A stretch of 64,000 nucleotides of DNA, taken from positions 806,001 to 870,000 of the forward strand of contig NZ_CP094241.1 in NCBI RefSeq assembly GCF_022749495.1, written 5' to 3'. The first letter of the stretch is position 1, and each line of letters begins with the position of its first letter. Position numbers and translations under genes: made by a program. This DNA is from Neisseria macacae ATCC 33926 (GTDB lineage Bacteria; Pseudomonadota; Gammaproteobacteria; Burkholderiales; Neisseriaceae). The notes below the pieces were generated by a model. The model was not told the origin of the DNA, searched no databases, and saw only the letters and a list, made by a program, of their open reading frames with translations. Shown piece after piece: positions 1 to 8,009 of the stretch.

Positions 1-244
1 CGTCAGGGTTCCATTCGGTATCGAGCATGACGCGCAGGTTGGCGTCGGCAGGGTGGTCGGGGTCGGGTTCGCCAAACCAATCGTCGATGCGGTTGGACCA
101 TTTGTCCAAGCGTTTGGAAACGACTTCGTGGCGGTGGTCCACCCAAGTGTCGCCGTCGGCGGGCGGTTCGTCTTTTGCGGCGGCAATCGTCGGAAAGAGG
201 GTGAGCAGGGTGAGTAGGGATAACGTTGTGGTTCGGATAGTCAT
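1..244 (-). CDS. Exported protein of unknown function, N-terminal part
   Basis: Reading leftward from an ATG at 244, the frame stays open to the window edge (81 codons), so the C-terminus is outside. The first 23 residues (MTIRTTTLSLLTLLTLFPTI then AAA) are a classic Sec signal peptide with a likely cut after Ala-Ala-Ala. The mature part seen is hydrophilic, rich in Asp, Trp and Arg (DTWVDHRHEV, RIDDWFGEPDPD). The gene is divergent from the one at 411. I do not recognise the family; a periplasmic or outer-membrane location is inferred only from the signal peptide. Confidence 0.7.
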   Translation of the reverse strand, partial: MTIRTTTLSLLTLLTLFPTIAAAKDEPPADGDTWVDHRHEVVSKRLDKWSNRIDDWFGEPDPDHPADANLRVMLDTEWNPD

Positions 245-410
245 TGTTTTTCCTTGCTTAATGCATAAAGCTATTATGGACGGTATCTTAGGGATAATGC
301 AAGTCGTCTGAAAAAGGCTGTGATAAAATCTTGCGCGCCCGGTTTGCCGCCGTTCTGTTGTGCAGAAAAGCAGTCAGGCGGGCGCATACCAATACATTAA
401 GGAAAACCGA

Positions 411-1394
411 ATGAGTATTTTGTCGAAAATTTTTGGGAACAAGCCGTCCGGCGAAACGGCACAAGAGCCGCGCAGACTTTCCGCGCAGGAAAAAAGCGAG
501 GGCGCGGCGCGGGCGATTTATGCGAAAGATAAAGTGTATGTGCCGCTGTCTGCCATGCAGGCGGATGTGTCGGAAGGGACGGGCATCCCTTATATAGGTC
601 GTCTGAAAGACGGGCGGACGGTTTTATATGTGTTTGAAAGCTATGAAGCGGCGCGGGCTTTTTCAGACGGACAGGACGGCGCTTTAGACGGCATCGCTTT
701 GGTCGGCGCGTTGGATAAGGCAGACCAGTTCAATAATTTGAGTAATGTCCTGCGTGTCGCGCACTCGTTGGGCATTCAACTGATGGAATACCGAGGACAG
801 GACGGCGAGCATTTCGAATGCGCACTTTCTTGGCTGATGCGTGTGAACGGCGCGGACGGCATGGCGGCTTCCCGAGAAAAAATGGAAGCGTTGTCCATCG
901 GTACCGATGCCAAGCTGCCACTGCAATTCCACCCGATAGCCATCGTCGGTTTTTCCAATCCCTATAAGGTTACACCCGCGCGGGCGGAGGAATTGTTCAA
1001 GCAGTTTACGGATGTCGAAGATGAGGAATTGCTGAACTTTTTTGCCGGTAACACGCCGCAGGAAAATGTGCTGTTGATCGGGTTGGTGGAAAAATATTCG
1101 GCGGATTTGGCAAAATCCGTGAAGTATATTGTTTGGAACCAATTGGCAGAGCAGCCGCTTTTTGTCGGGATCAACCGCAAAGATGGCGGGCTTTACGCGC
1201 GGGACGGTTATTTATACCTCTTTTACACCGACCGCTTCCAACACATGGGACCTGTCGGCTGCCATCCCGTTTCCGGCAAGGAAGCAGCGTTGGACTTGGT
1301 TCGCCGCCACGAACTGAAAGGCATCGCCCTGACCGACGGGCTGCACAATATGGCTCGGTTTGAAAACGACGTGATTTTCCAAGACGGGGAATAG
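411..1394 (+). CDS. Conserved hypothetical protein, 327 aa
   Basis: Cytoplasmic-looking protein without signal peptide or membrane segment. The ATG at 411 is chosen because AAGGA lies just before it (about 399-403); the frame is open further upstream to 360 but without a ribosome site. Residues about 40-110 (YVPLSAMQ, GRTVLYVFES, ALDGIALVGALDKAD) and the C-terminus (KDGGLYARDGYLYLFYT, GIALTDGLHNM) look like two copies of an SseB-like alpha/beta fold, an impression from pattern only. A DUS pair follows it and ends transcription before the DUF2868 gene. Function unknown. Confidence 0.75.
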   Translation: MSILSKIFGNKPSGETAQEPRRLSAQEKSEGAARAIYAKDKVYVPLSAMQADVSEGTGIPYIGRLKDGRTVLYVFESYEAARAFSDGQDGALDGIALVGALDKADQFNNLSNVLRVAHSLGIQLMEYRGQDGEHFECALSWLMRVNGADGMAASREKMEALSIGTDAKLPLQFHPIAIVGFSNPYKVTPARAEELFKQFTDVEDEELLNFFAGNTPQENVLLIGLVEKYSADLAKSVKYIVWNQLAEQPLFVGINRKDGGLYARDGYLYLFYTDRFQHMGPVGCHPVSGKEAALDLVRRHELKGIALTDGLHNMARFENDVIFQDGE

Positions 1395-1456
1395 CGGCAA
1401 CCTCTCTTCCGCCACTTGAGCGAAACGGTTTGCCTGAGCCGCATATTTAAAATACA

Positions 1457-1524
1457 AAGGTCGTCTGAAAAGGGCTGTGATAAAATCTTTGCGTTTTCAC
1501 CATCCCTTTCAGACGACCTTTTTT
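1457..1524 (+). terminator. Inverted DUS pair, terminator
   Basis: AGGTCGTCTGAAAAGGG and its reverse complement CCCTTTCAGACGACCTT lie about 30 bases apart and are followed by six T. It separates the gene ending at 1394 from the DUF2868 gene whose ATG lies directly after the T run. Confidence 0.75.
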
Positions 1525-2865
1525 ATGTTGAACCCATCCCGAAAACTCGCCGAACTTGTCCGTATTTTGGAAGAGGGCGGCTATATTTTTGCCGGCGATC
1601 CCGTGCAGGCGACGGAGGCGTTGCGGCATGTCGAGGGCGGCGTGGAAGGAAAAATCATCCGCCGCGCGGAGATGATAGACAGAGACCGCGGGCTTCGGCA
1701 TACCTTGGAACAAGTGCGGACCGGGTCGTTTTGGCTGTGGGTCGTGGCGGCGACAATGATGTTTAGCGGCGGCTTTTCCGGCACTTACCTTCTGATGGAC
1801 AGCCAAGGGCTGAATTTTTTCCTGATTTTGGCGGGCGTGTTGGGCATGAATACGCTGATGTTGGCGGTATGGTTGGCAACGCTGTTCCTGCGCGTGAAAG
1901 TGGGGCGGTTTTTCAGCAGTCCCGCGACGTGGTTTCGGGGTAAAGACCCCGTCAATCAGGCGGTGTTTCGGCTGTATGCGAACGAATGGCGGCAGCCTTC
2001 GGCGCGTTGGATTACTGGCGCGACTTCGCACAGTCTATGGCTCTGCACCTTGAGCGGGATGCTGGTATCGGTATTGCTGCTGCTTTTGGTGCGCCAATAT
2101 ACGTTCAACTGGGAAAGCACGCTGTTGACCAATGCCGCTTCGGTACGCGCGGTGGAGATGCTGGCGTGGCTGCCGTCGAAACTCGGCTTCCCCGCCCCTG
2201 ATGCGCGGGCGGTGGTCGAAGGTCGTCTGAACGGCAACATTGCCGATGCGCGCGCGTGGTCGGGCTTGTTGGTCGGCAGCATTGCCTGCTACGGCATCCT
2301 GCCGCGCCTGCTGGCTTGGGCGGTGTGCAAAATCTTTTTAAAAACAAGCCAAAGCAAGCTGGATTTGGAGAAGCCTTATTATCAGGCGGTTATCCGCCGT
2401 TGGCAGAACAAAATCGTCGATGCGGACACGCGTCGGGAAACCGTATCCGCCGTTTCCCCGAAAATCACCTTAAACGACGCGCCCAAGTGGGCAGTCATGT
2501 TGGAAACCGAATGGCACGAAGGCACATGGTTTGCGGGCAGGCTGGCGCAGGAATGGCTGGATAAAGGCGTGGCGGCGAATCGTGAAGAAGTTGCCGATTT
2601 AGAGGCGGAATTGAAACAGAAACCCGCCCAGCTCCTCATCGGCGTGCGCGCGGAAACCGTCCCCGACCGCGGCGTGTTGCGGCAGATTGTCCGGCTTTCG
2701 GAAGCGGCGCAGGGCGGGGCGGTGGTACAGCTTTTGACGGAACGGGCGCTTTCAGACGACCTGTCCGAAACATTGGACCACTGGCGCAACGCGCTGGCAG
2801 AGTGCGACGTGGCATGGCTGGAACCTGACAAGGCGGCGCAGGAAGGTCGTCTGAAAAGCCAATAA
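1525..2865 (+). CDS. DUF2868 membrane protein
   Basis: 446 aa from ATG 1525. A GTG at 1477 would add 16 residues but would place the DUS terminator inside the gene, so 1525 is preferred. Four hydrophobic segments are visible, near residues 75-95 (WLWVVAATMMFSGGF), 100-125, 180-200 (LCTLSGMLVSVLLLLLV) and 245-265. The soluble C-terminal half ends in a Rossmann-like stretch (AQLLIGVRAETVPDRGVLRQ). In many proteobacteria a DUF2868 protein is encoded next to a DUF3482 GTPase, exactly as here (69 bases to the next ATG), which suggests that they work as a membrane partner and GTPase. Its biological role is not known. Confidence 0.8.
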   Translation: MLNPSRKLAELVRILEEGGYIFAGDPVQATEALRHVEGGVEGKIIRRAEMIDRDRGLRHTLEQVRTGSFWLWVVAATMMFSGGFSGTYLLMDSQGLNFFLILAGVLGMNTLMLAVWLATLFLRVKVGRFFSSPATWFRGKDPVNQAVFRLYANEWRQPSARWITGATSHSLWLCTLSGMLVSVLLLLLVRQYTFNWESTLLTNAASVRAVEMLAWLPSKLGFPAPDARAVVEGRLNGNIADARAWSGLLVGSIACYGILPRLLAWAVCKIFLKTSQSKLDLEKPYYQAVIRRWQNKIVDADTRRETVSAVSPKITLNDAPKWAVMLETEWHEGTWFAGRLAQEWLDKGVAANREEVADLEAELKQKPAQLLIGVRAETVPDRGVLRQIVRLSEAAQGGAVVQLLTERALSDDLSETLDHWRNALAECDVAWLEPDKAAQEGRLKSQ

Positions 2866-2933
2866 CGCACTTGAAATGTCCTGTTAAGCCGCCATCCTGA
2901 AAAAGGTCGTCTGAAAATCCATTCTCTCAAAAT

Positions 2934-4274
2934 ATGATGAACAACCAACCCCTTTCCCTCGCCGTCGTCGGGCACACCAATACCGGCAAAACCTCGCTCC
3001 TGCGCACCCTGTTGCGCGATAGCGGGTTCGGCGAAGTCAAAAACGCCCCGTCCACCACGCGCCATGTCGAAGAAGCCGCGATTACCGACGGCACCGACAC
3101 GCTGCTGTACCTGTACGATACGCCCGGACTCGAAGACGCGGGCGGCGTTTTGGATTGGCTGGAAACCAACACGGACACACGCGCCGACGGCATCGAGCGG
3201 CTGCAAAAGTTCCTCGACAGCCACGGCGCGCATCACGATTTCAACCAAGAAGCCAAAGTGCTGCGGCAGCTTCTGCAAAGCGACATGGCGTTGTACGTCA
3301 TCGACGCGCGCGAACCCGTCCTCGACAAATATCGGGACGAATTGACCATTCTTTCATGGTGCGCCAAACCGGTCATGCCCGTGTTCAACTTTACCGGCGG
3401 ACAGCTTCCTGAAGCGTGGACAACCATGTTGGCGCGTCGCAATCTCCACGTTTTCGCAGGGTTCGACACTGTCGCTTTCGATTTTGAAGGCGAATTGAAC
3501 CTTTGGAACAAGCTCGCCACCATGCTGCCGCAACACGACATCATCGACCGTCTGACCGCTTCCCGCCGCCGCGAATGGACGCGTCTGAACAAAGAAGCGC
3601 GGCACGAAATCGCAGGTTTCCTGCTCGATGTGGCAGCCTTCACGCAGGAAATCGACGAAAACGACGACCCCGCGCCCGTCCTGCAAACCATGCAGGCAGA
3701 AATACGTCAGCTCGAACGACAGATGCAGCAGCGGCTGTTTGCCCTCTACCGCTTCTACCACAGCGAAATCGACGGCGGCGACTGGGTGCCCAAAGCCTTC
3801 CATCAAGACCCGTTCGACAGTGAATTGCTCAAGCAATACGGCATCCGTACCGGCACCGGCGCGGCAACAGGCGCACTCATCGGCTTGGGGCTGGACATCG
3901 CCACGCTCGGCGGTTCGCTCGGCTTGGGGACGGCAATCGGCGGCTTTTTGGGCGGCATCCTGCCCAATACCCGCACCATTTCCGACAAGCTCACCGGCCG
4001 CCAAACCCTGCACACCGACCCCGAAACCCTGACCCTGCTTGCCGCCCGCGCCCTCGATTTGCTCCACATCCTGCAAACGCGCGGCCATGCGGCGCAATCG
4101 CAGGTCGAGTTGCACAGCCGCAAAGCGCCCTGGACGCCGGACAAACTCCCGTCCGAACTTAACAAAGCGCGCAGCAGGTGGAAATGGTCGTCGCTCAACA
4201 CCCACCTCCCCGAAACCAGCCGCGCCGAACGCGAGGAATATACGGAAAGTTTGAGTAGGAAATTGGGCGGGTAG
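2934..4274 (+). CDS. GTPase with DUF3482 domain
   Basis: 446 aa. The N-terminal GTPase domain has a P-loop GHTNTGKTS (residues 13-21) and a G3 motif DTPGLED (about residue 64), as in Era/MnmE-type TRAFAC GTPases. The G4 NKxD motif is not obvious (VFNFTGG is in its place), typical for this family. The C-terminal DUF3482 part holds a glycine-rich membrane-interacting segment (GAATGALIGLGLDIATLGGS, about residues 310-340). Two adjacent ATGs (2934, 2937) are possible. It is encoded with the upstream DUF2868 membrane protein, with a DUS in the short spacer. The cellular role is unresolved; a membrane-associated GTPase switch is inferred. Confidence 0.85.
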   Translation: MMNNQPLSLAVVGHTNTGKTSLLRTLLRDSGFGEVKNAPSTTRHVEEAAITDGTDTLLYLYDTPGLEDAGGVLDWLETNTDTRADGIERLQKFLDSHGAHHDFNQEAKVLRQLLQSDMALYVIDAREPVLDKYRDELTILSWCAKPVMPVFNFTGGQLPEAWTTMLARRNLHVFAGFDTVAFDFEGELNLWNKLATMLPQHDIIDRLTASRRREWTRLNKEARHEIAGFLLDVAAFTQEIDENDDPAPVLQTMQAEIRQLERQMQQRLFALYRFYHSEIDGGDWVPKAFHQDPFDSELLKQYGIRTGTGAATGALIGLGLDIATLGGSLGLGTAIGGFLGGILPNTRTISDKLTGRQTLHTDPETLTLLAARALDLLHILQTRGHAAQSQVELHSRKAPWTPDKLPSELNKARSRWKWSSLNTHLPETSRAEREEYTESLSRKLGG

Positions 4275-4325
4275 GCAGGCGGGGGACAGCCGGTTCCCAA
4301 ATTTCCAAAATACGTCAGGACGAAG

Positions 4326-4841
4326 ATGCCCAAACTTTATATGTTCTATCTCGGCGGTAACGCAGGCCGCTCCAATATCGAAGTGCACGACATCCAATTT
4401 GCCGTGTGCGACGACTACCGCGAAGCCATCCCTGCGCTCAAAGCCGCATGGTTCGGCGATGCGGACAAAATCCACATCGACGGCTGGCAGGTTGTCGAAT
4501 GGGTGGACGGTTACGATGTCGATGTATCCGACCACGCCGAGCCGCAGGGGTCGTCTGAAAACGTCCCGCACCTGTATTTCGTCAATGTCGGCGGTTATCG
4601 CGCGGGACAGCTTGCCGAGGCGCACGCTTTCGGACTGTTCGTTGCTGCCACGCCCGCCGAAGCCAAACACAAAGCCCTGCAAACCCTGTTGACTGACCAT
4701 ATCCAGCAGCATAAAGACAACTTAAAAGACGTGGACAACCTGCTCCGGCTCGACCGCATCGGCAATCACACCATCCGCCTGACCCCGAATCCGCACGGTA
4801 AGCCTGCCGAAATCGGCTTTCAGGGCTATTTACCGATTTAA
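4326..4841 (+). CDS. DUF1543 protein
   Basis: 171 aa. The opening LYMFYLGGNAGRSNIEVHD and later CDDYREAIPALKAAWFGD match the DUF1543 signature; the second half repeats the pattern (HLYFVNVGGYRAGQLAEAHA, about residues 80-110), so it is probably two related halves. A GGACG sequence precedes the ATG at 4326. It is 10 bases from queD, so the two are probably co-transcribed. No catalytic motif is visible. DUF1543 proteins have no established function. Confidence 0.8.
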   Translation: MPKLYMFYLGGNAGRSNIEVHDIQFAVCDDYREAIPALKAAWFGDADKIHIDGWQVVEWVDGYDVDVSDHAEPQGSSENVPHLYFVNVGGYRAGQLAEAHAFGLFVAATPAEAKHKALQTLLTDHIQQHKDNLKDVDNLLRLDRIGNHTIRLTPNPHGKPAEIGFQGYLPI

Positions 4842-4851
4842 AGTACCCACC

Positions 4852-5274
4852 ATGAAAATTACCAAGATATTCACCTTCGACTCCTCACATATGCTTGACG
4901 GGCATGACGGCAAATGCCAAAACCTGCACGGGCATACCTACAAACTCGAAATCACCGTTTCAGACGACCCCATACGGGGTGGCGCGAAAGACGGCATGGT
5001 GATGGATTTTACCGACCTCAAAGCCATTGTGAAAAAACATATTACCGACCCTTTCGACCACGCGTTTATCTACCACGGCGGCAACGGCCGCGAATGCCAA
5101 ATCGCCGCGCTCTTGGAGGGCTGGAATATGAAAACCCTGTGCCTGCCCTGCCGCACCACTGCCGAAAATATGGCGGTCGAAATGTATGACCGTTTGAAAA
5201 ACGCGGGGCTGAAAGTGTGCAGCGTGAAATTGTGGGAAACGCCGACATCGTGTGCGGAGTATGAAGGGGAGTAG
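4852..5274 (+). CDS. queD: 6-carboxy-5,6,7,8-tetrahydropterin synthase QueD
   Basis: 140 aa member of the PTPS/QueD family, which converts dihydroneopterin triphosphate to 6-carboxytetrahydropterin, the second step toward preQ0 and queuosine. Zinc-binding histidines are visible in FDSSHML (about residue 13) and CQNLHGHTYKLE (residues 22-33, with the catalytic Cys before NLHGH), plus FDHAFIY and ENMAVEMYDRL (the family's Glu). Length is normal. It follows the DUF1543 gene by 10 bases. queE lies 490 bases further on, separated by a terminator and a DUF1304 gene. Confidence 0.93.
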   Translation: MKITKIFTFDSSHMLDGHDGKCQNLHGHTYKLEITVSDDPIRGGAKDGMVMDFTDLKAIVKKHITDPFDHAFIYHGGNGRECQIAALLEGWNMKTLCLPCRTTAENMAVEMYDRLKNAGLKVCSVKLWETPTSCAEYEGE

Positions 5275-5320
5275 GGGCGCGGTTTTGCCAGCGAACCAAA
5301 ATCATCCGTTAAAAAGCAAA

Positions 5321-5364
5321 AAGGTCGTCTGAAAACCCGATTGCCTATGTTTCAGACGACCTTT
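5321..5364 (+). terminator. Inverted DUS pair after queD
   Basis: AAGGTCGTCTGAAA and TTTCAGACGACCTT form a hairpin with a short T run. It lies between queD and the DUF1304 gene. Confidence 0.75.
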
Positions 5365-5396
5365 CATATCAAACACACCCATTCAAAGGAATACCT

Positions 5397-5768
5397 ATGA
5401 AACTCCTTTCCACCCTCTTAGTCCTCCTCGTCGCCGCCGAACATTTCTACATCGCCTGGCTTGAAATGACGCAGATTCCCAGCGAAAAGGCGGCGGAAAT
5501 GTTCAAGCTGCCTTATGAATTTATGGAACAAAAGCGCGTGCAGACCCTGTTCAGCAACCAAGGGCTGTATAACGGCTTTCTCGGCATCGGGCTGGTGTGG
5601 TCGCGGTTTGCCGCGCCGAACAATGCCGTTTACGGCGCGACGATTCTGTTTCTCGGCTTCGTTTTGATTGCCGCCGCATGGGGCGCGTTCTCTTCCGGCA
5701 ACAAAGGCATACTCGTCAAACAAGGCCTGCCCGCGATGCTGGCAGCGGCGGCGGTGTTGGCGGTATGA
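5397..5768 (+). CDS. DUF1304 small membrane protein
   Basis: 123 aa, four predicted transmembrane helices (residues about 1-20, 52-72, 78-98, 105-123). The family hallmark is visible: helix 1 with AAEHFYIAWLEM and later FKLPYEFMEQKRVQTLFSNQGLYNGFL. AAAGGA precedes the ATG. Its TGA overlaps the queE start (ATGA at 5765-5768), so translation is coupled to queE; any functional link to queuosine synthesis is unproven. The family has no assigned function. Confidence 0.85.
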   Translation: MKLLSTLLVLLVAAEHFYIAWLEMTQIPSEKAAEMFKLPYEFMEQKRVQTLFSNQGLYNGFLGIGLVWSRFAAPNNAVYGATILFLGFVLIAAAWGAFSSGNKGILVKQGLPAMLAAAAVLAV

Positions 5769-6403
5769 AAAAAATCAGTGTCGCCCCCGAAAATCCGCAA
5801 TACCGCATCGTTGAAATTTTCGAGAGCCTGCAAGGCGAGGGCTGGAACACGGGTATGCCTGCCGTTTTCGTCCGCTTGGGCAAATGCAATCTGGCGTGCG
5901 GCTGGTGTGATACCGATTATTTGAAATTCGGCATGATGAGCCTGTCCGACATCTTAGGTCGTCTGAAAACCTACACTGCGCGCAATATCATCATCACCGG
6001 CGGCGAGCCGACCATCCAGCCGCATCTCGATACGCTGTTGGACGCGCTCAAGGCAGAAGGCTATTTCCTCTGTATCGAAACCAACGGACTCAAGCCCGCG
6101 CCGCCGCAAATCGACTACGTCGCCACCAGCCCCAAAGCCTGCTACGCCGCCAAATATGAAACCAACTGCATCGCCGAGGCCAACGAAGTACGCATCGTGG
6201 CGGACGGCGATGTCGTTGCGTTCTGCGAAAACATGGAACGCAAAATCCGTGCGCGCCATTACTACCTTTCGCCCTGCGAACAAAACGGCGTGATGAACAT
6301 TTACGACACCATCCGCCAAATCGGTCTCTTAAACAGCCGCCCCGACGCGCCCGTGCATTGGCAGTTGAGCGTGCAGACGCACAAATGGGCGGGGATAGAG
6401 TAG
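5765..6403 (+). CDS. queE: 7-carboxy-7-deazaguanine synthase QueE
   Basis: 212 aa radical-SAM enzyme converting 6-carboxytetrahydropterin to 7-carboxy-7-deazaguanine. The iron-sulfur cysteines are CNLACGWC (about residues 39-46), preceded by the substrate-binding FESLQGEGWNTG, followed by the SAM-binding ITGGEP (about 79-84). The start at 5765 overlaps the DUF1304 stop and gives a normal QueE N-terminus; the same frame is open further upstream but only as a shadow of DUF1304. A DUS copy inside the gene (about 5955) encodes the residues GRLKT. Confidence 0.93.
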   Translation: MKKISVAPENPQYRIVEIFESLQGEGWNTGMPAVFVRLGKCNLACGWCDTDYLKFGMMSLSDILGRLKTYTARNIIITGGEPTIQPHLDTLLDALKAEGYFLCIETNGLKPAPPQIDYVATSPKACYAAKYETNCIAEANEVRIVADGDVVAFCENMERKIRARHYYLSPCEQNGVMNIYDTIRQIGLLNSRPDAPVHWQLSVQTHKWAGIE

Positions 6404-6448
6404 GTTTCAGACGACATATTGATGTAAGGAAAGGTCGTCTGAAAAGAT

Positions 6449-6482
6449 AAAAGGGCCGGGTATGGATATCTGGTCCTTTTGA
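6449..6482 (+). terminator. Terminator after queE
   Basis: AAAAGGGCC pairs with GGTCCTTTT (one G-U pair) around a 14-base loop, ending in a T run. A DUS copy sits just before it at about 6432-6445. Confidence 0.6.
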
Positions 6483-6554
6483 TATGGCAAATGCAAAAAA
6501 TAAAGCCGATACACAGTATAATCGCCTTATTTTGCCTGACTCTATAAAAACATC

Positions 6555-7994
6555 ATGAAACGTTTCTGGAAATACTTGCTTTGGACACTGGTCATCCTGT
6601 TGCTTGTCGTAGCGGTCGTCCTCTACATCGTTCCCTATTATCTGAAACAGCGCGAAATCCAAGCCGCGCAAGCGGATTTGGCGCTGCTTTCCATTCAGTC
6701 CACCCCGTCACCGTCTTTGAAAAACGGCATAGATGCCTTGTGGCTGCTGGAATTCCGCACGAAAAATGATGCCGATCGCGCCGACTTGATGAAGCGTTTC
6801 GGTAACGACATCCAAAGCAATAACAACCAAGATATCCTTAAGCAGAATCAGGAATTGCAAGGCAGGCGGCTTATTGTTCCTGAGTACGATGATAAATCAT
6901 TGGACTGTGGCACAACGGCGCAAGAGTGCTTGGCTGAAGTGCGTGCCGACTTGCCGAAATCGAAAGCTGTGGTGGAAAAATACGCCGAACTGTTAGCCAA
7001 TGTAGACAGGCTTGCCGACTACGATATTTTTGTTTCAAGAGATTGGCCTAATGATGATTATGGTATTGCTAATAAACCGCTTCCAAAGCTGCAATTCGTG
7101 ACATACGGTAGAAAACCTGCCGCACTTGATTGGGCGGAAGGGCGGGAAGCCGAGGCATGGAAGCGCGTTTGCCGCAACATCAAGACAGGGCGCAGTATGC
7201 TGAATAATGATCCTGAGTTGATTTACGCCATGATAGGGAATGCCGTCATCCGAAGGAATACCGACCTTGCCGCGCAAATGCTGTACGAAAAACCCGAGTG
7301 GGCAAACCGCCTGCCTGCCGAATGTGATGGGATGTTTGATGTTCTGCCGGCAGAGGAACAAAATATTTGTTTGGCAGTTCAAGAAGAGTTTCGGTTAAGT
7401 GCCAATTCACTACGGCGATGGGAATTTGAACAGCAAAGATTATGGTTCTTACAGAAGTGGTACATGAATGTGAATGGATTTTATGAGTTGCTGACATTAA
7501 TGAACGGAGAAATACAGTATACCGACATAATGTTTTCTCTTCTATTGCGTCCTAATGTGGATGCAGAACATACATTAGCCCACATCTCGCCTTACTTCGC
7601 CGCCTACTGCAAACCGGAAAAAATGGCTATTTTGAAAAATGACACTAAGGCGAAATGGATGCCTCCGGAAGATATGAACCAAACATTCGCTAAAAAATGG
7701 GCGTGTATGGGCAATAGTGTTGGCTGTATCACTTACGCTATTACTCTTCCTGCCTACGACTCCAACGTTCATCGCCTGCAAGATACCGCCATGCAGCAAC
7801 GCGCATTCCAAGCCGCTTTAGAGTTATACCGACTGCCTGCCGGTAAACGCCGTGCTGCTTTAGAAAGCGTTTTGGCAAAACATTCCAGCCCGTCCCGTAG
7901 GTTGCGCTGGAACGAAGAACAGAAGGCTTTGGATTTTGAAATCTATCAGCAAAATGCCTCACCGCTGCCACTTAAGTTGAATTTGGAAAATTGA
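6555..7994 (+). CDS. Membrane-anchored hypothetical protein, tandem paralog 1
   Basis: 479 aa with a single N-terminal transmembrane helix (residues about 6-28, LLWTLVILLLVVAVVLYIV) and a large, probably periplasmic domain with many paired cysteines. No known domain is recognised. A TATAAT box lies at 6517-6522, 33 bases before the ATG. The next gene is a paralog: the first about 75 and last about 70 residues are nearly identical, as is a central block (NTDLAAQMLYEKPEWAN), while the stretches between have diverged. The mosaic pattern suggests duplication followed by gene conversion of the ends or diversification of the middle. Function unknown. Confidence 0.8.
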   Translation: MKRFWKYLLWTLVILLLVVAVVLYIVPYYLKQREIQAAQADLALLSIQSTPSPSLKNGIDALWLLEFRTKNDADRADLMKRFGNDIQSNNNQDILKQNQELQGRRLIVPEYDDKSLDCGTTAQECLAEVRADLPKSKAVVEKYAELLANVDRLADYDIFVSRDWPNDDYGIANKPLPKLQFVTYGRKPAALDWAEGREAEAWKRVCRNIKTGRSMLNNDPELIYAMIGNAVIRRNTDLAAQMLYEKPEWANRLPAECDGMFDVLPAEEQNICLAVQEEFRLSANSLRRWEFEQQRLWFLQKWYMNVNGFYELLTLMNGEIQYTDIMFSLLLRPNVDAEHTLAHISPYFAAYCKPEKMAILKNDTKAKWMPPEDMNQTFAKKWACMGNSVGCITYAITLPAYDSNVHRLQDTAMQQRAFQAALELYRLPAGKRRAALESVLAKHSSPSRRLRWNEEQKALDFEIYQQNASPLPLKLNLEN

Positions 7995-8009
7995 TACGGG
8001 AAGAGCATC

